A stretch of DNA of 64,000 nucleotides. It comes from JAGNDO01 sp963704975. Its GTDB lineage: Bacteria > Chloroflexota > Anaerolineae > Caldilineales > Caldilineaceae. Of the stretch, positions 8,742 to 18,174 are shown piece after piece. Position 1 is the first letter of the stretch. Each line of letters starts with the position of its first letter. The notes beneath the pieces were generated by a model, which saw only the letters and a list, made by a program, of their open reading frames with translations, had not been told where the DNA came from and searched no databases. The position numbers and the translations under genes were made by a program. Location of the stretch: positions 1 to 64,000 of the forward strand of contig CAVPIK010000009.1 in the NCBI GenBank assembly GCA_963704975.1, read 5' to 3'.

Positions 8742-10041
8742 TTATTCCCCAAAAGCGTTTTCAAATCCCCATACCAGTTCTTTCTCACCGACAATCACCA
8801 AGTGCCCCTCACGGACACCCCCATCTCGCAAGGCTTCGGTGATCCCCATGGCATTCAAGATGCGCTGAAAGCGCATGGCGGCTTCGTAATAATCCCAGTT
8901 GGTCATCTGGGCGGCCCGCTCGATGGCCACGCCCTCTACCAGCCACACCCCCGGTTCCGGTTGATGGATCTGGAAGGTGCGCTCGTTCTGCTCCGGGGTA
9001 AACTCGACCATCTCCTCGTCCATGTTGAGATCGGCCAACATCTCCGCCCGGCTGGGCAGGGCGTCCAGCATATCCTGGACTTTGTAGAGCATCTGGGACA
9101 CGTTTTCCTTGGTGACGGCGCTGATGGCCATCACGGGCACCCCGGTGGCCTCAATGGCGGCCATGATGTCGGGCCATTTGGCCTGGGCATCGGGCAGATC
9201 CATCTTGTTCAACACCACCAGTTGGGGCCGTTCGGCCAGGATGGGGTTGAAGAGGATCATCTCCTGGTTGATGGCCTCGAAATCCCCCAGGGGATCCGGG
9301 CTGTCGCCGTTGAGGAGATGGATCAGCAGCCGGGTGCGCTCCACGTGGCGCAGGAAGGTGTGGCCCAGGCCAGTGCCTTCGTGGGCGCCTTCCAGCAGGC
9401 CGGGGATGTCCACGACCACGATCTGCTTGTGATCCACTTCGGCCACGCCCAGGTTTGGGGTGATGGTGGTGAAGGGATAGTCGGCAATCTTGGGCTTGGC
9501 CGCGCTGATCACACTGAGCAGGGTGGACTTGCCGGCGTTGGGCACGCCGACGATGCCCACATCCGCCACCAGCTTGAGCTCCATTTCCAGCCAAAGCTCC
9601 GCGCCCACCTCGCCCTTCTCGGCGATGCGGGGGGCGTTGTTGCGGGCCGACTTGAAGGCCGTGTTGCCCCGTCCGCCCCGTCCGCCCTGGGCAATGATGA
9701 ACTCTTGGCCATCCTGGGTCAGATCCGCCAGGATCTCGCCGGTTTCGGCGTCTGCGCACCAGGGTGCCGGCGGGGACGGAGAGATAGAGATCCGCGCCGT
9801 GGGCACCGGTCTTGTTGGCGCCGCCGCCATGGGAACCTCGATCCGCCCGATAGTGGACCTGATTTCGAAAATCGAAGAGGGTGTTGAGGGTGGCATCGAC
9901 CACAAAATAGACGTTGCCGCCCCGCCCCCCGTTGCCGCCAAAGGGACCGCCCCTGGGCACATACTTCTCGCGGCGAAAGGCCACAACGCCATTGCCGCCA
10001 TCGCCGGCTTTAACGTAAATCTTTGCTTGATCGTAAAACAT
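8742..10041 (-). CDS. obg: GTPase Obg/CgtA, one indel
   Basis: Ribosome-associated GTPase. The glycine-rich Obg fold (about 1-160) starts MFYDQAKIYVKAGDGGNG. It changes frame after VPAGTLVR and resumes DAETGEILADLTQDGQEF. One extra C near 9756-9762 explains the break. The G domain has GVPNAGKSTLL (G1), DIPGLLEGAHEG (G3) and LNKMD (G4). A C-terminal OCT domain (about 350-430, VWLVEGVAIERAAQMTNW) is present. Total length about 433 residues, usual for the family. AAGGTT precedes the ATG at 10041. Its end overlaps open frame upstream of nadD, and both are probably cotranscribed. Confidence 0.93.
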
Positions 10042-10183
10042 AACAACCTTCTTTGACTTCCCAGCCGCTAATTGGCCGCAAACGGGCCGCAATTTTCGGC
10101 CATCCTTCACACGCGCTGTCTCATGACAACAATACATTGTAGCGGAATTAGGGTCAAAACGACAAAAAGCCATGCGCAAACTA

Positions 10184-10211
10184 TTGACAGAAGCGCGTGT
10201 CGGGCTATAAT
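10184..10211 (+). promoter_or_regulatory. Consensus sigma70 promoter
   Basis: TTGACA and TATAAT, both perfect, separated by 16 nt. It is one of the best promoters in the window. The downstream gene is the VTT membrane protein at 10278, leaving a leader of about 60 nt. Confidence 0.85.
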
Positions 10212-10277
10212 GGCTTGATGGTTGCTGACTGGATTTTGTGTCGATCTTCTAGATTTTCTTTCTGAAATGGCTGTTTA

Positions 10278-11006
10278 ATGACGATTCCAACACCCCAATT
10301 CGATCCCCCGGTTCCCACAGCCCAGACTCGGCGACAACTGTTGATCCGGATGATTTTTCTGGTCGTCTTGCTCGTGCTGGGGGGCATTTTGGCCTGGCGC
10401 TATGGTCCGCAGATGGTGGCCCTGGCCCGGGATGAAGTGGCGTTAGAGGCGTTTGTGGTCGGCCTGGGCTGGTGGGGACCGCTCTTTTTGGTCACGCTCA
10501 ACGCCATCCAGATCGTGGTGGCCCCGATTCCGGGCTATGCGGCCCAATTGGCCGCCGGTTTCCTCTTTGGCCCCTTGTGGGGGGGGATTTGGGGCAGCGT
10601 GGGGCTGTTGGTCGGCTCCATGTTGGCCATGTTGCTGACCCGCATCTTTGGCCGTCCCTTGGCCGAGTTCATGGTGGGCGGCGAGCGGCTCTCCCGTTGG
10701 GAGAAGACCACCCACAGCGATAATCCCTTTTTGTGGGCCATTGTGCTCTTTGCCCCCACGGGGGATCTGCCCTTTTTTATGGCCGGGCTGGCCAAGGTGA
10801 GTTTTCTCAAGATCGCCCTGCTCACGGTGATCACCCGGGTGCCCACCACTTTCTTGGTGGCCGCCGCGGGTGCCGGGGTGACGGTGATCTCCCTATGGCA
10901 GTTCTTGGTGCTCTTTGTTGTTTTTATGGCCGTGCTGGTCCTCTTCAATCGCTATCAGGATCCGCTCCAAGCTTGGTTTGATCGCCAGACCCAGCGATTT
11001 GTATAG
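10278..11006 (+). CDS. VTT-domain (SNARE-associated, DedA/TVP38-like) membrane protein
   Basis: A 242-residue integral membrane protein. Hydrophobic segments: about 23-42 (MIFLVVLLVLGGILAW), a re-entrant/VTT core (PIPGYAAQLAAGFLFGP, GIWGSVGLLVGSMLAMLL), LWAIVLFAPTGDLPFFMAGL and a C-terminal WQFLVLFVVFMAVLVLF. The proline-glycine motif PIPGY and FGRPL are typical of the VTT/TMEM64 family, linked to lipid scrambling or proton-dependent homeostasis. It is driven by its own consensus promoter. Actual substrate cannot be told from sequence. Confidence 0.9.
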   Translation: MTIPTPQFDPPVPTAQTRRQLLIRMIFLVVLLVLGGILAWRYGPQMVALARDEVALEAFVVGLGWWGPLFLVTLNAIQIVVAPIPGYAAQLAAGFLFGPLWGGIWGSVGLLVGSMLAMLLTRIFGRPLAEFMVGGERLSRWEKTTHSDNPFLWAIVLFAPTGDLPFFMAGLAKVSFLKIALLTVITRVPTTFLVAAAGAGVTVISLWQFLVLFVVFMAVLVLFNRYQDPLQAWFDRQTQRFV

Positions 11007-11044
11007 TATAATGGTCCCCGATCTCCCAGATTGTTAGTCGTTCA

Positions 11045-11123
11045 CCTCTCTGCCCCCCTAGCCCCCCAACTTTGGGGGGAACTGTCCATGACCTCCCCCA
11101 GAATTGGGGGCCGGGGGGCAGAG
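11045..11123. repeat. Palindromic repeat family A, copy 1
   Basis: GC-rich palindrome with the internal hairpin CCCCCCAACTTTGGGGGG, a spacer with ACTGTCCA, and CTCCCCCAGAATTGGGGG. Outer arms (cctctctgcccccc / ggggggcagagg) and flanking TCGTTC...GAACGA extend it. The same core recurs at 43311-43380 and 45127-45192. It lies in the 11007-11212 spacer. Confidence 0.9.
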
Positions 11124-11212
11124 GAGCGAACGATCTCCCAGGTTATACCGCGGCGACTTGTACCACGCGACGACGCGAATGAAAGTAAAAGAAAGTAGAT
11201 GAGGCAAACCCA

Positions 11213-11671
11213 ATGACTGAAATGACGTTGACCCAACGCATTGATGACGACTTGAAGCAGGCCATGCGGGCCAAGGATGATGTGGCCAAGTTGACCTTGC
11301 GGGCCGTAAAGACCGCCCTGACCGAGGCCAGCAAAGCCGGGATCGAAAGCCACGCCATAAGCGACGATGACGTGTTGGCCGTGGTGATGAAGGAGGCCAA
11401 GCGTCGTCGAGACGCCATGGCCGAATATGACAAGGCCGGGCGGCCAGATCTGGTGGCGTCCGAGGCGGCGGAGCTGGCCATTTTGGAGCACTATCTGCCC
11501 CGACAAATGAGCGAGGCCGAGATCCAAACCATGGCCCAGGGGGTGATCCAGGCCGTGGGCGCTACGTCTATGCGGGACATGGGCAAGGTGATGTCTGCCC
11601 TGATGGAGCAGGTGGCGGGTCAGGCCGATGGTCGGGCGGTCAACCAGGTTGTGCGTAAACTGTTGGCCTAA
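11213..11671 (+). CDS. GatB/YqeY domain protein
   Basis: A 152-residue YqeY-family protein, similar to the helical tail domain of GatB amidotransferase. Features include LTQRIDDDLKQAMRAKD, LRAVKTALTEAS, AKRRRDAMAEYDKAGR and LEHYLPRQMSEAEI, which define the family. The function is unproven, possibly tRNA-related. It ends 15 bp before the 7TM-HD gene and is likely cotranscribed with it. Confidence 0.93.
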   Translation: MTEMTLTQRIDDDLKQAMRAKDDVAKLTLRAVKTALTEASKAGIESHAISDDDVLAVVMKEAKRRRDAMAEYDKAGRPDLVASEAAELAILEHYLPRQMSEAEIQTMAQGVIQAVGATSMRDMGKVMSALMEQVAGQADGRAVNQVVRKLLA

Positions 11672-11686
11672 TTCCAGGAATTGATC

Positions 11687-13970
11687 ATGACAACGGACGA
11701 GCGTCCAACTTCTAAAAACTGGCTTGATATTGGCATCAGAACCCTGCTCATGGTGAGCATTGGTCTGGTGATGACTGTCCTGCTGGCGTGGGAAGTGCCC
11801 CTGAGCGGGCAGATCAACTTGGCGGCAGGGGATGTGGCGACGGTGAACGTGGTCTCCCCCCGCCAGATCACCTATGAGAGCGAAGTATTGACCCAATCGG
11901 CCAAAGATCGGGCGGCGCTCGCCATGCCCGACTATTACGAGCCGCCCCAGGGCCGGGTGCGCCGTCAACAGGTCAGCCGATCCCGGGAAATTTTGCAGTT
12001 CATCTCTGTGGTGCGGGCCGACGCCTATGCCAGCGAAGCGGAAAAACATGACTATATCGCCGCCATCCCAGATCTCAGCCTGACGGACGAGATCATCCAG
12101 CGCATCATCAGCCAGCCCAACGTGATCTGGCAGGCGATTGAGCAAGAGGTGCCCTTGGCCCTGGATCGGGGAATGCGGGAGGAGATCCGGGAAAACTCAT
12201 TGGCCGCCGTGCGCAACCGCGCCGCCGTGCTGATCAGCTCGGACCTGGATGAAGAGTCGGGCAATATCTCTGTGGAGATCGTGCGCGACTTGATCCAGCC
12301 CAACAGTTTCTTCAACCCGGACCGCACGGCCCAGGATCGGGAGGTCGCTATGGCGGCCATCCCCATGCAGACCAACACCCTGGAACGGGGGGAAATCATT
12401 CTGCGGGCCGGGGATATTGCCACCCCCGAAGAGGTGGAAGCCCTGAAAGAACTGGGGCTGCAACAGACGACTTGGGATTGGTGGCGGACGGCTCAGGCTG
12501 GTTTCTTCAGCTTTGTCCTGTTGCTGGTGACCGCTGGGGCCATCTATCGGCTCTATCCCCAACTTTTACGCCGGAGCCGCGCCTTGGCCTTGCCTGTGGC
12601 GTTGTCGGTCCTGTGGCTGGTGGCGGCCAAGTTTATGGTCATCCCCCATGACATGATCCCCTACATCTATCCCCTGGCCGCCCTGGGCATGTTGATCGCC
12701 GTCTTGGTGGACATGCGGGTGGCCGTGGTGATGATCTTGGGCTTCTCCCTGGTGTTGGGCTACCTGGCCGGAGACAATATTGGGCTGATCGTCTACTTGA
12801 CCTTGGGCACCCTGGTGGGGGCGGTGATCCTGGGCCGGGCCGAGCGGTTGACGGCCTTTTTGTGGGCCGGATTGGCCATCACGGTCAGCAATTTGGTGAT
12901 CATCAACCTCTTTATGCTGGGGGTGGATGATGTTTCGTCCGCCCAACTGCTCCAGAACTTGGTGTCGTCCGGGTTGAACGGGGGCCTCTCTGCCAGCATT
13001 GCCCTGATCGGCTACTTCGTCATGGGCAATCTCTTCGACATCACCACCAGCCTGCAATTGACCGAACTGAGCCGCCCCACCCATCCCCTGCTTGCGCCAA
13101 CTCCTGCTCAAGGCCCCAGGCACCTATCATCACACCATCCTGGTGAGCAATCTGGCCGAGCGGGCCGCCGAAGCCATTGGGGCCGACGCCTTTTTGGTGC
13201 GGGTGGGGGCCTACTATCACGACATCGGCAAGACCGTGCGCCCCTATTTCTTTGTGGAAAACATCGACGACGGCAAATCCCCCCACGGCAAGCTGGACCC
13301 GGTGACCAGCGCCCAGATCATCATCAGCCATGTCACGGATGGCATCGATCTGGGCCAGAAATATCATCTGCCCGCCCGCATCATCGACTTTATCCGCGAG
13401 CACCACGGCAGCCAGATGGTGCGCTATTTCTATATCCAAGCCTCCAATCAGGCCCAGGATGATGGCGCGGATGCCCCCAATCCCGAAGATTTCTGCTATC
13501 CCGGCCCCAACCCGCGCAGCAAAGAGACGGCCATTCTGCTCTTGGCCGACACCTGCGAAGCCGCCGTGCGGGCAGAGCGCCCGGCCAGCCGGGAAGCCCT
13601 GGTCACTTTCTTGGACAAATTGTTCACCGATCGAGTCTTGGAGGGGGCGCTGTCCAACAGCGATCTCACCTTCAAGGAGTTGGAAACCGTCAAACAGACC
13701 TTTATCCATATCCTGCAAGGCGTCCACCATCCCCGCATCCGCTATCCAGACAAAAGAGGCCCAGCGGACGGCAAAAAAGCCGGCGGAGAAGAGATCGGGA
13801 CTGGGGCTGAGACTGGGGCCGGAGAGGATGATGGCTCCAACACAGAGCGGATTTCCCCGCCCACGGTTGGTTGGGGCAGCCCCGTAGCAAATCCGGGTAA
13901 GCCTGGATCAGAACCCCAGATCCTTGCCTTTTCTGCCCTGAGCGGCGGTTATCGAAGTGGGGATTTCTAA
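11687..13970 (+). CDS. 7TM-HD phosphohydrolase, PgpH-like (probable c-di-AMP phosphodiesterase), one indel
   Basis: The N-terminal anchor (LLMVSIGLVMTVLLAWEV) leads to an extracytoplasmic 7TMR-HDED sensor region (about 50-260). Then come seven membrane helices (about 270-460) and a cytoplasmic HD domain. The HD residues are TYHHTILVSNLAERAAEA, AYYHDIGKT and REHHGSQMVRYFY. The frame breaks at 13085-13100 between LSRPTHPLL and QLLLKAPGTYHH, a single-base change. The C-terminal 70 residues are low-complexity and may contain further errors. PgpH proteins degrade cyclic di-AMP, so this role is inferred from architecture. ATG at 11687 has AGGA upstream. The stop overlaps the ybeY start (TAATG). Confidence 0.88.
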
Positions 13971-14493
13971 TGGATATCCACGTGGATATCCAGATCGATC
14001 CAGCGCTGGGCGTAGAGGTGGAAGAGACGGTATTGGGCGCGAATTTGGCCGCCGCCGTGACCGCCACCCTACACGATCGGGGCGTGATCCAGGGCACGGT
14101 CACCGTGGCCGTGCTGACGGACGAGGAAGTGCAAAGCCTGAATCACGACTATCGGGGCATAGATAGCCCCACAGATGTACTCAGCTTTGCCGCCCAAGAA
14201 GAAGGCGAGGGCGATTTGCTTGCCTCCGCGGATCTGCCGCGCAGACCTGCGGGCCGAGTTGGCGGCCCATTGGGGCGATCTGGTCATCGCCTACCCCTAC
14301 ACGCAGCGCCAGGCCGCCCGCTACGCCAACTCCCATCGCCGCGGAACTGCGCCTCCTGGTCGTCCACGGCACCCTCCACCTCCTCGGCTACGACCACGCC
14401 ACCCCAGAAGAAGAGGCCGAGATGTGGGCCATTCAGGATCGGGTCTTGGTGGGGATGGGGGATTCGGGACTGGGGATTCGGGCGTGGAACTGA
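13970..14493 (+). CDS. ybeY: Endoribonuclease YbeY, two indels
   Basis: Metal-dependent RNase for 16S rRNA maturation and ribosome quality control. N-terminal part: VAVLTDEEVQSLNHDYRG then DSPTDVLSF. The zinc site is the C-terminal HGTLHLLGYDH. Three frames must be joined. One change lies near 14240 (ADLPPDLRAELAAHWGDL) and another near 14331 (RYANS then IAAELRLLVVHG). Both are in C runs. The true stop is at 14491-14493. The total is about 174 residues, as expected. The 7TM-HD gene overlaps it by one base, an arrangement (pgpH-ybeY-dgkA) common in other phyla. Confidence 0.88.
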
Positions 14494-14531
14494 AGAAGGC
14501 AAAAGGCAAAGTGCAAAAGGCAAAAGGCAAA
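14494..14531. repeat. Heptamer array (GGCAAAA) at the dgkA start
   Basis: Five copies of GGCAAAA with one variant (GTGCAAA), nearly identical to the reverse complement of 2974-3012. The variant unit contains the GTG proposed as dgkA start, preceded by AAAGGCAAA. The first codons of dgkA are therefore repeat-encoded (KAKGK). Confidence 0.88.
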
Positions 14532-14963
14532 AGGGGGTCGGTTGACGACCTGATCCCCACTCCCCACTCCCCCCTCCCCAACCCCGCCACCAAACTACTC
14601 CGCAGCTTCCGTTATGCAGCCCAAGGCATCACGCATACTTTCCGCACCCAGCCCAACGCCCGGATTGAGGCGGGGATTGCTGGGATCATTGTGGTTTTGG
14701 GGGTGTGGCTAAAGATCAACCTGACCCAGTGGGCCGTGTTGGTGACATGCATGGGGTTGGTGCTGGGGCTGGAAATCTTGAATACGGGGATCGAGGCTTT
14801 GGTGGATCTGGTCTCGCCGGACGTTCATCCGTTGGCCAAGGTGGCCAAAGACGCGGCAGCCGGGGCGGTCTTTTGGGCCGCCCTCATCAGTGTGATCGTG
14901 GGGTTGTTGATCCTGGGGCCGCCCCTATGGTCGATATTGCGGTCGGTGTTGGGGCAGTGTTGA
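14511..14963 (+). CDS. dgkA: Diacylglycerol/undecaprenol kinase (DgkA family)
   Basis: Small membrane kinase that phosphorylates undecaprenol or diacylglycerol. The family core begins LLRSFRYAAQGITHTFRTQPNARIE, then three membrane helices: AGIAGIIVVLGVWLKIN, AVLVTCMGLVLGLEILNT and VFWAALISVIVGLLILG. The signature EILNTGIEALVDL and KVAKDAAAGAV supply the active site. The start is uncertain. GTG 14511 or GTG 14484 (overlapping the ybeY stop) would both give a lysine-rich repeat-encoded N-terminus, and there is no ATG. It ends 4 bp from the convergent MFS gene. Confidence 0.85.
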   Translation: MQKAKGKRGSVDDLIPTPHSPLPNPATKLLRSFRYAAQGITHTFRTQPNARIEAGIAGIIVVLGVWLKINLTQWAVLVTCMGLVLGLEILNTGIEALVDLVSPDVHPLAKVAKDAAAGAVFWAALISVIVGLLILGPPLWSILRSVLGQC

Positions 14964-14967
14964 CCGG

Positions 14968-16176
14968 CTAGTCGTGGGCGACTTTCCCCTTGGGCAGATA
15001 GAAGACCGCGGGGATGCTGAACAAGGCCAGGCCGGCGCTGACGAAGAAGGCCGTGGTCAGTCCATAGCTGTCCGCCCAGGTGCCGACCAGCCCGATGGCC
15101 AACGCTCGCACCAAGAAGGAGAGGGTGAGAAATATGCCGTTGGCCACTGCCCGATTGTTGGGAAACTGATCTTGAACCAGGGCCAGCAGCACCGGGGTGG
15201 GCGAGAGGGTGGTGAATCCCACCACCAAGAGCAGGGGGATGCCCAACCAGGTGGGGCTGAAGAGAAAGGCCACCACAAAGAGGGGCGAGGCCACCAACAC
15301 GGTCAGCAATACCCGACGCCGTCCCCAACTGTCGCTGAGGGTGCCGGAGGACAAGGCCCCGATCACCCCGGCCCCCTGCATAATCGTCAACGCCGAGGAA
15401 TAGAGCCACAGATCCGCCATGCGCACATCCTGCATGAAGAGGGGCAAATAGGTGGTCAGGGCGGCCTCGATAAAGGCTCTGGGCAGCAGCAGCCAAGTCA
15501 AAACCAAAAAGAAGACCTTGCCCCGGCTCCACAGTTGGGACAGGTCCCCCGCCTTTTGCACCGCAGCCGTGCTGGAGACATCCCGCAACCGCCAATAGAG
15601 CACGGCGGATGTGATCCAGCCCAGGATGGCCAGCCGCCACATGCCGTCCACCCCCCACCATGTCACCGCAGTGGCCGCCACGATCGGCCCCAAGGTGCGC
15701 CCCAACTCGCCCCCGCCCATGAAAAAGCTCATCCCCCGCCCGGTCTGCCGCCCGGAGACTCGGGCCACCATGGCCGGAGCCGGAGAATGGAAGGCCGCCA
15801 CGCTGATCCCCGTGGCCAGCAGGATTATCACCAAAAAGGTGTAGCTGTTGACCAAGCCCAAACTGCTCATGAGGGTGGCGGTGATGGCCGGGGCCAGGAT
15901 CACGAAATAGCGCACGCTCACCTTGTCCGCCATGTAGCCGAGCAAGGGGTTGAGCAGGCTGCCCACCTGCAAAAAGATGGCCAGGCTGCCGGTCATGGCC
16001 AAATTGGTGCCCAACATTGTGCGCAGGGCGGGCAGCAAGGGGGCCAAAAAGGCGCTAAAGGTGTCGTGCATGGCATGAGCGCCCACAATGGTCATCACCT
16101 GGCCCGTCTCAAAGCGGTCCGGGGCAGTGGGGGAAACGGGATCGGATGGCTGGACCGGCAACGATTTGGCTGTCAT
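14968..16176 (-). CDS. MFS transporter, fosmidomycin-resistance (Fsr)-like
   Basis: A 402-residue, 12-helix major facilitator. Typical features: IVGAHAMHDTFSAFLAPLLPAL in helix 1, GYMADKVSVRYF after helix 2, SVAAFHSPAPAMVARVSG and a GRTLGPIVAATAV segment. A second half begins at about residue 210 (FFLVLTWLLLPRAFIEAAL). HAMHDTFSAFLAPLLP resembles the Fsr branch, which exports drugs. The substrate is not deducible. The gene is intact, without indels. It stands alone between convergent dgkA and the divergent ABC importer. Confidence 0.85.
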   Translation of the reverse strand: MTAKSLPVQPSDPVSPTAPDRFETGQVMTIVGAHAMHDTFSAFLAPLLPALRTMLGTNLAMTGSLAIFLQVGSLLNPLLGYMADKVSVRYFVILAPAITATLMSSLGLVNSYTFLVIILLATGISVAAFHSPAPAMVARVSGRQTGRGMSFFMGGGELGRTLGPIVAATAVTWWGVDGMWRLAILGWITSAVLYWRLRDVSSTAAVQKAGDLSQLWSRGKVFFLVLTWLLLPRAFIEAALTTYLPLFMQDVRMADLWLYSSALTIMQGAGVIGALSSGTLSDSWGRRRVLLTVLVASPLFVVAFLFSPTWLGIPLLLVVGFTTLSPTPVLLALVQDQFPNNRAVANGIFLTLSFLVRALAIGLVGTWADSYGLTTAFFVSAGLALFSIPAVFYLPKGKVAHD

Positions 16177-16417
16177 GGCTTTTTCCTGGCTTGGGCGATG
16201 AATAGTGAAGAGTTACTAAACTGGTTCAGTTGGGGCGAACCCGATTATACCGCCTGGCTCGCCCCTTGTCCATTTCGTCATGCCCAAACAGCCATTGTCC
16301 AAACAGCCAGCGTGCCCGACTTGACCCAACCGCCCATTTGGGCGAAACTAGAGGTCCAATCGCGCAATCTCTTATAATCCCCAATCAACCCACCCTATAT
16401 TCGAGGAGAAAACACCC

Positions 16418-18064
16418 ATGCGATACCCCAAATCGTCCCAATCTCGCATCCTGGCCCTGTTGTTGGTGCTGGGATTGCTCTTGGGCGCGTGCGCACCGGT
16501 CGCCCCTGTCGCCCGCCGCCAGTGAACCTGCCGCCGCTCCTGTGGCGGATGCCCCCGCTGCCCCCGAAGCCCAGCCCGCCGCCGAAATGGCCGCCGGTCT
16601 GCCGGATCTGGCCGGGCCGGGAAGTGGTGGCCGTCACGGGCAACGACTACATCCCGCTCAACTTTGTGGATCCCGCCGACGGCGTGGCCAAGGGCTGGGA
16701 ATACGACGCGGTGGAGGAGATCTGCCGCCGCCTCAACTGCACGGTGAACTGGAATGTCACCGTCCTGGGACACCATGATCGCGGCCGTGGCCGACGACCA
16801 GTTCGACGTGGGCATGGACGGCATCACCATCACCGAGGAGCGGGCCGCCCAGGTCGACTTCTCCGCGCCCTACATGACCAGTCAACAGTTCATGCTGGTG
16901 CGGGCGGACGATGACCGCTTCACCACCGCCGAGGAGTTCGCCGCCGATGCGGAACTGCTGGTCGGCTCCCAGACCGGCACCACCGGCTTCTACACCGCGG
17001 TCTACGACATTCTGGACGGGGACGAGGCCAACCCCCGCATCATTCTGTTGGAGAACTTCGGCGCCACGGTCCAGGCTCTGCTGGCCGGGGATGTGGACAT
17101 GGTGCTGGTCGACGCGGCCTCGGGCCGGGGCTACATCGGGGCCAACCCGGACAGCTCAAGATCGTGGGCGATGCCCTGGGCACCGAGGACTTCGGCTTCA
17201 TCTTCAACCTGGACAGCGACCTGATCGCCCCCTTCAACGCCGCCATCGAGAGCATGAAGGCCGACGGCTATCTGGACTATCTGAACACCAAGTGGTTCTT
17301 CCTCACCGACACCACGGGCGCGGACCTCTATGACAGCCTGCCGGATCTGGCGGGCCGGGAAATCGTGGCCGTCACGGGCAACGACTATATCCCGCTCAAT
17401 TTCGTCGACCCCAAGAGCGGCGAAGCCGATGGGCTGGGAATACGACGCGGTCGACGAGATCTGCCGCCGCCTCAACTGTGCGGTCGAATTGGAACGTCAC
17501 CTCCTGGGACACCATGATCGCGGCCGTGGCCGACAATCAGTTCGACGTGGGCATGGACGGCATCACCATCACCGAGGAGCGGGCCACCCAGGTCGACTTC
17601 TCCGTGCCCTACATGACCAGCCAGCAGTTCATGCTGGTGCGGGCGGACGATGACCGCTTCACCACCGCCGAAGAGTTCGCCGCCGACCCGGAACTGCTGG
17701 TCGGCTCCCAGACCGGCACGACCGGCTTCTACACCGCGGTCTACAGCATCCTGGACGGGGACGAAGCCAACCCCCGCATCATCCTGCTGGAGAACTTCGG
17801 CGCCACGGTCCAGGCCCTGCTGGCCGGGGATGTGGACATGGTGCTGGTCGATGCGGCCTCCGGCCGGGGCTACATCGGGGCCAACCCGGACAAGCTCAAG
17901 ATCGTGGGCGACGCCCCTGGGCAACGAGGACTTCGGCTTCATCTTCAACCTGGAAAGCGACCTGATCGACCCCTTCAACAGCCGCCATCGAGAGCCTGTA
18001 CGCCGACGGCTTCACCGAGCATCTGAACACCAAGTGGTTCTTTGTGTACGATCCGAGCAAATAG
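16418..18064 (+). CDS. Amino-acid ABC transporter binding lipoprotein with two tandem SBP domains, about eight indels
   Basis: Lipoprotein signal peptide (ILALLLVLGLLLGAC, lipobox Cys about residue 25), an Ala/Pro linker, then two SBP_bac_3 domains of about 240 residues each (roughly 16600-17330 and 17340-18064). The two copies are almost the same in DNA and protein. Both have GREVVAVTGNDYIPLNF or its variant, EYDAV.EICRRLNC, DTMIAAVAD.QFDVGMD, TSQQFMLVRADDDRF, and end with a .GF.IFNL and LNTKWFF. The reading frame is broken at about 16500, 16610, 16765, 17150, 17425, 17490, 17915 and 17985, always by one base. Such errors probably reflect failed polishing of a near-identical repeat. The permease follows, but no ATPase gene is present. 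Confidence 0.85.
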
Positions 18065-18081
18065 AGCGAATCGAGCAAATA

Positions 18082-18155
18082 GCGAATGGCGAATGGTAAA
18101 TTTGGTGAACGGGGGGTAAGTACCTCCGACTCGCCATTTGCCATTCGCCATTCGC
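18082..18155. repeat. Heptamer palindrome (GCGAATG type)
   Basis: Arms gcgaatggcgaatgg (18082-18096) and its reverse complement (18141-18155) enclose a 44-nt spacer. The same GCGAATG/CGCCATT units occur at 63083-63110 and 63210-63250. It lies between the binding-protein and permease genes. Confidence 0.88.
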
Positions 18156-18174
18156 ATTTTAAGGAGTGACGACT

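Noticed and set aside
7955..8794. Extended N-terminus of NadD starting at the TTG of 8794
   Set aside because: The extra 45 residues overlap the obg 3' end, show no NadD similarity and have no ribosome-binding site.
11045..11123. Family A palindromes as simple terminators
   Set aside because: No T-run follows, and copies occur with the same internal order at unrelated sites including both orientations relative to genes; a dispersed element fits better.
14230..14340. Programmed frameshifting in ybeY
   Set aside because: Two separate shifts at C-run positions without slippery heptamer or stimulatory structure; the same kind of break occurs in many other genes.
16520..16525. UGA in the binding-protein gene as a second selenocysteine codon
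   Set aside because: The downstream sequence in that frame is nonsense while another frame continues the protein; it is one of several indels in this gene.
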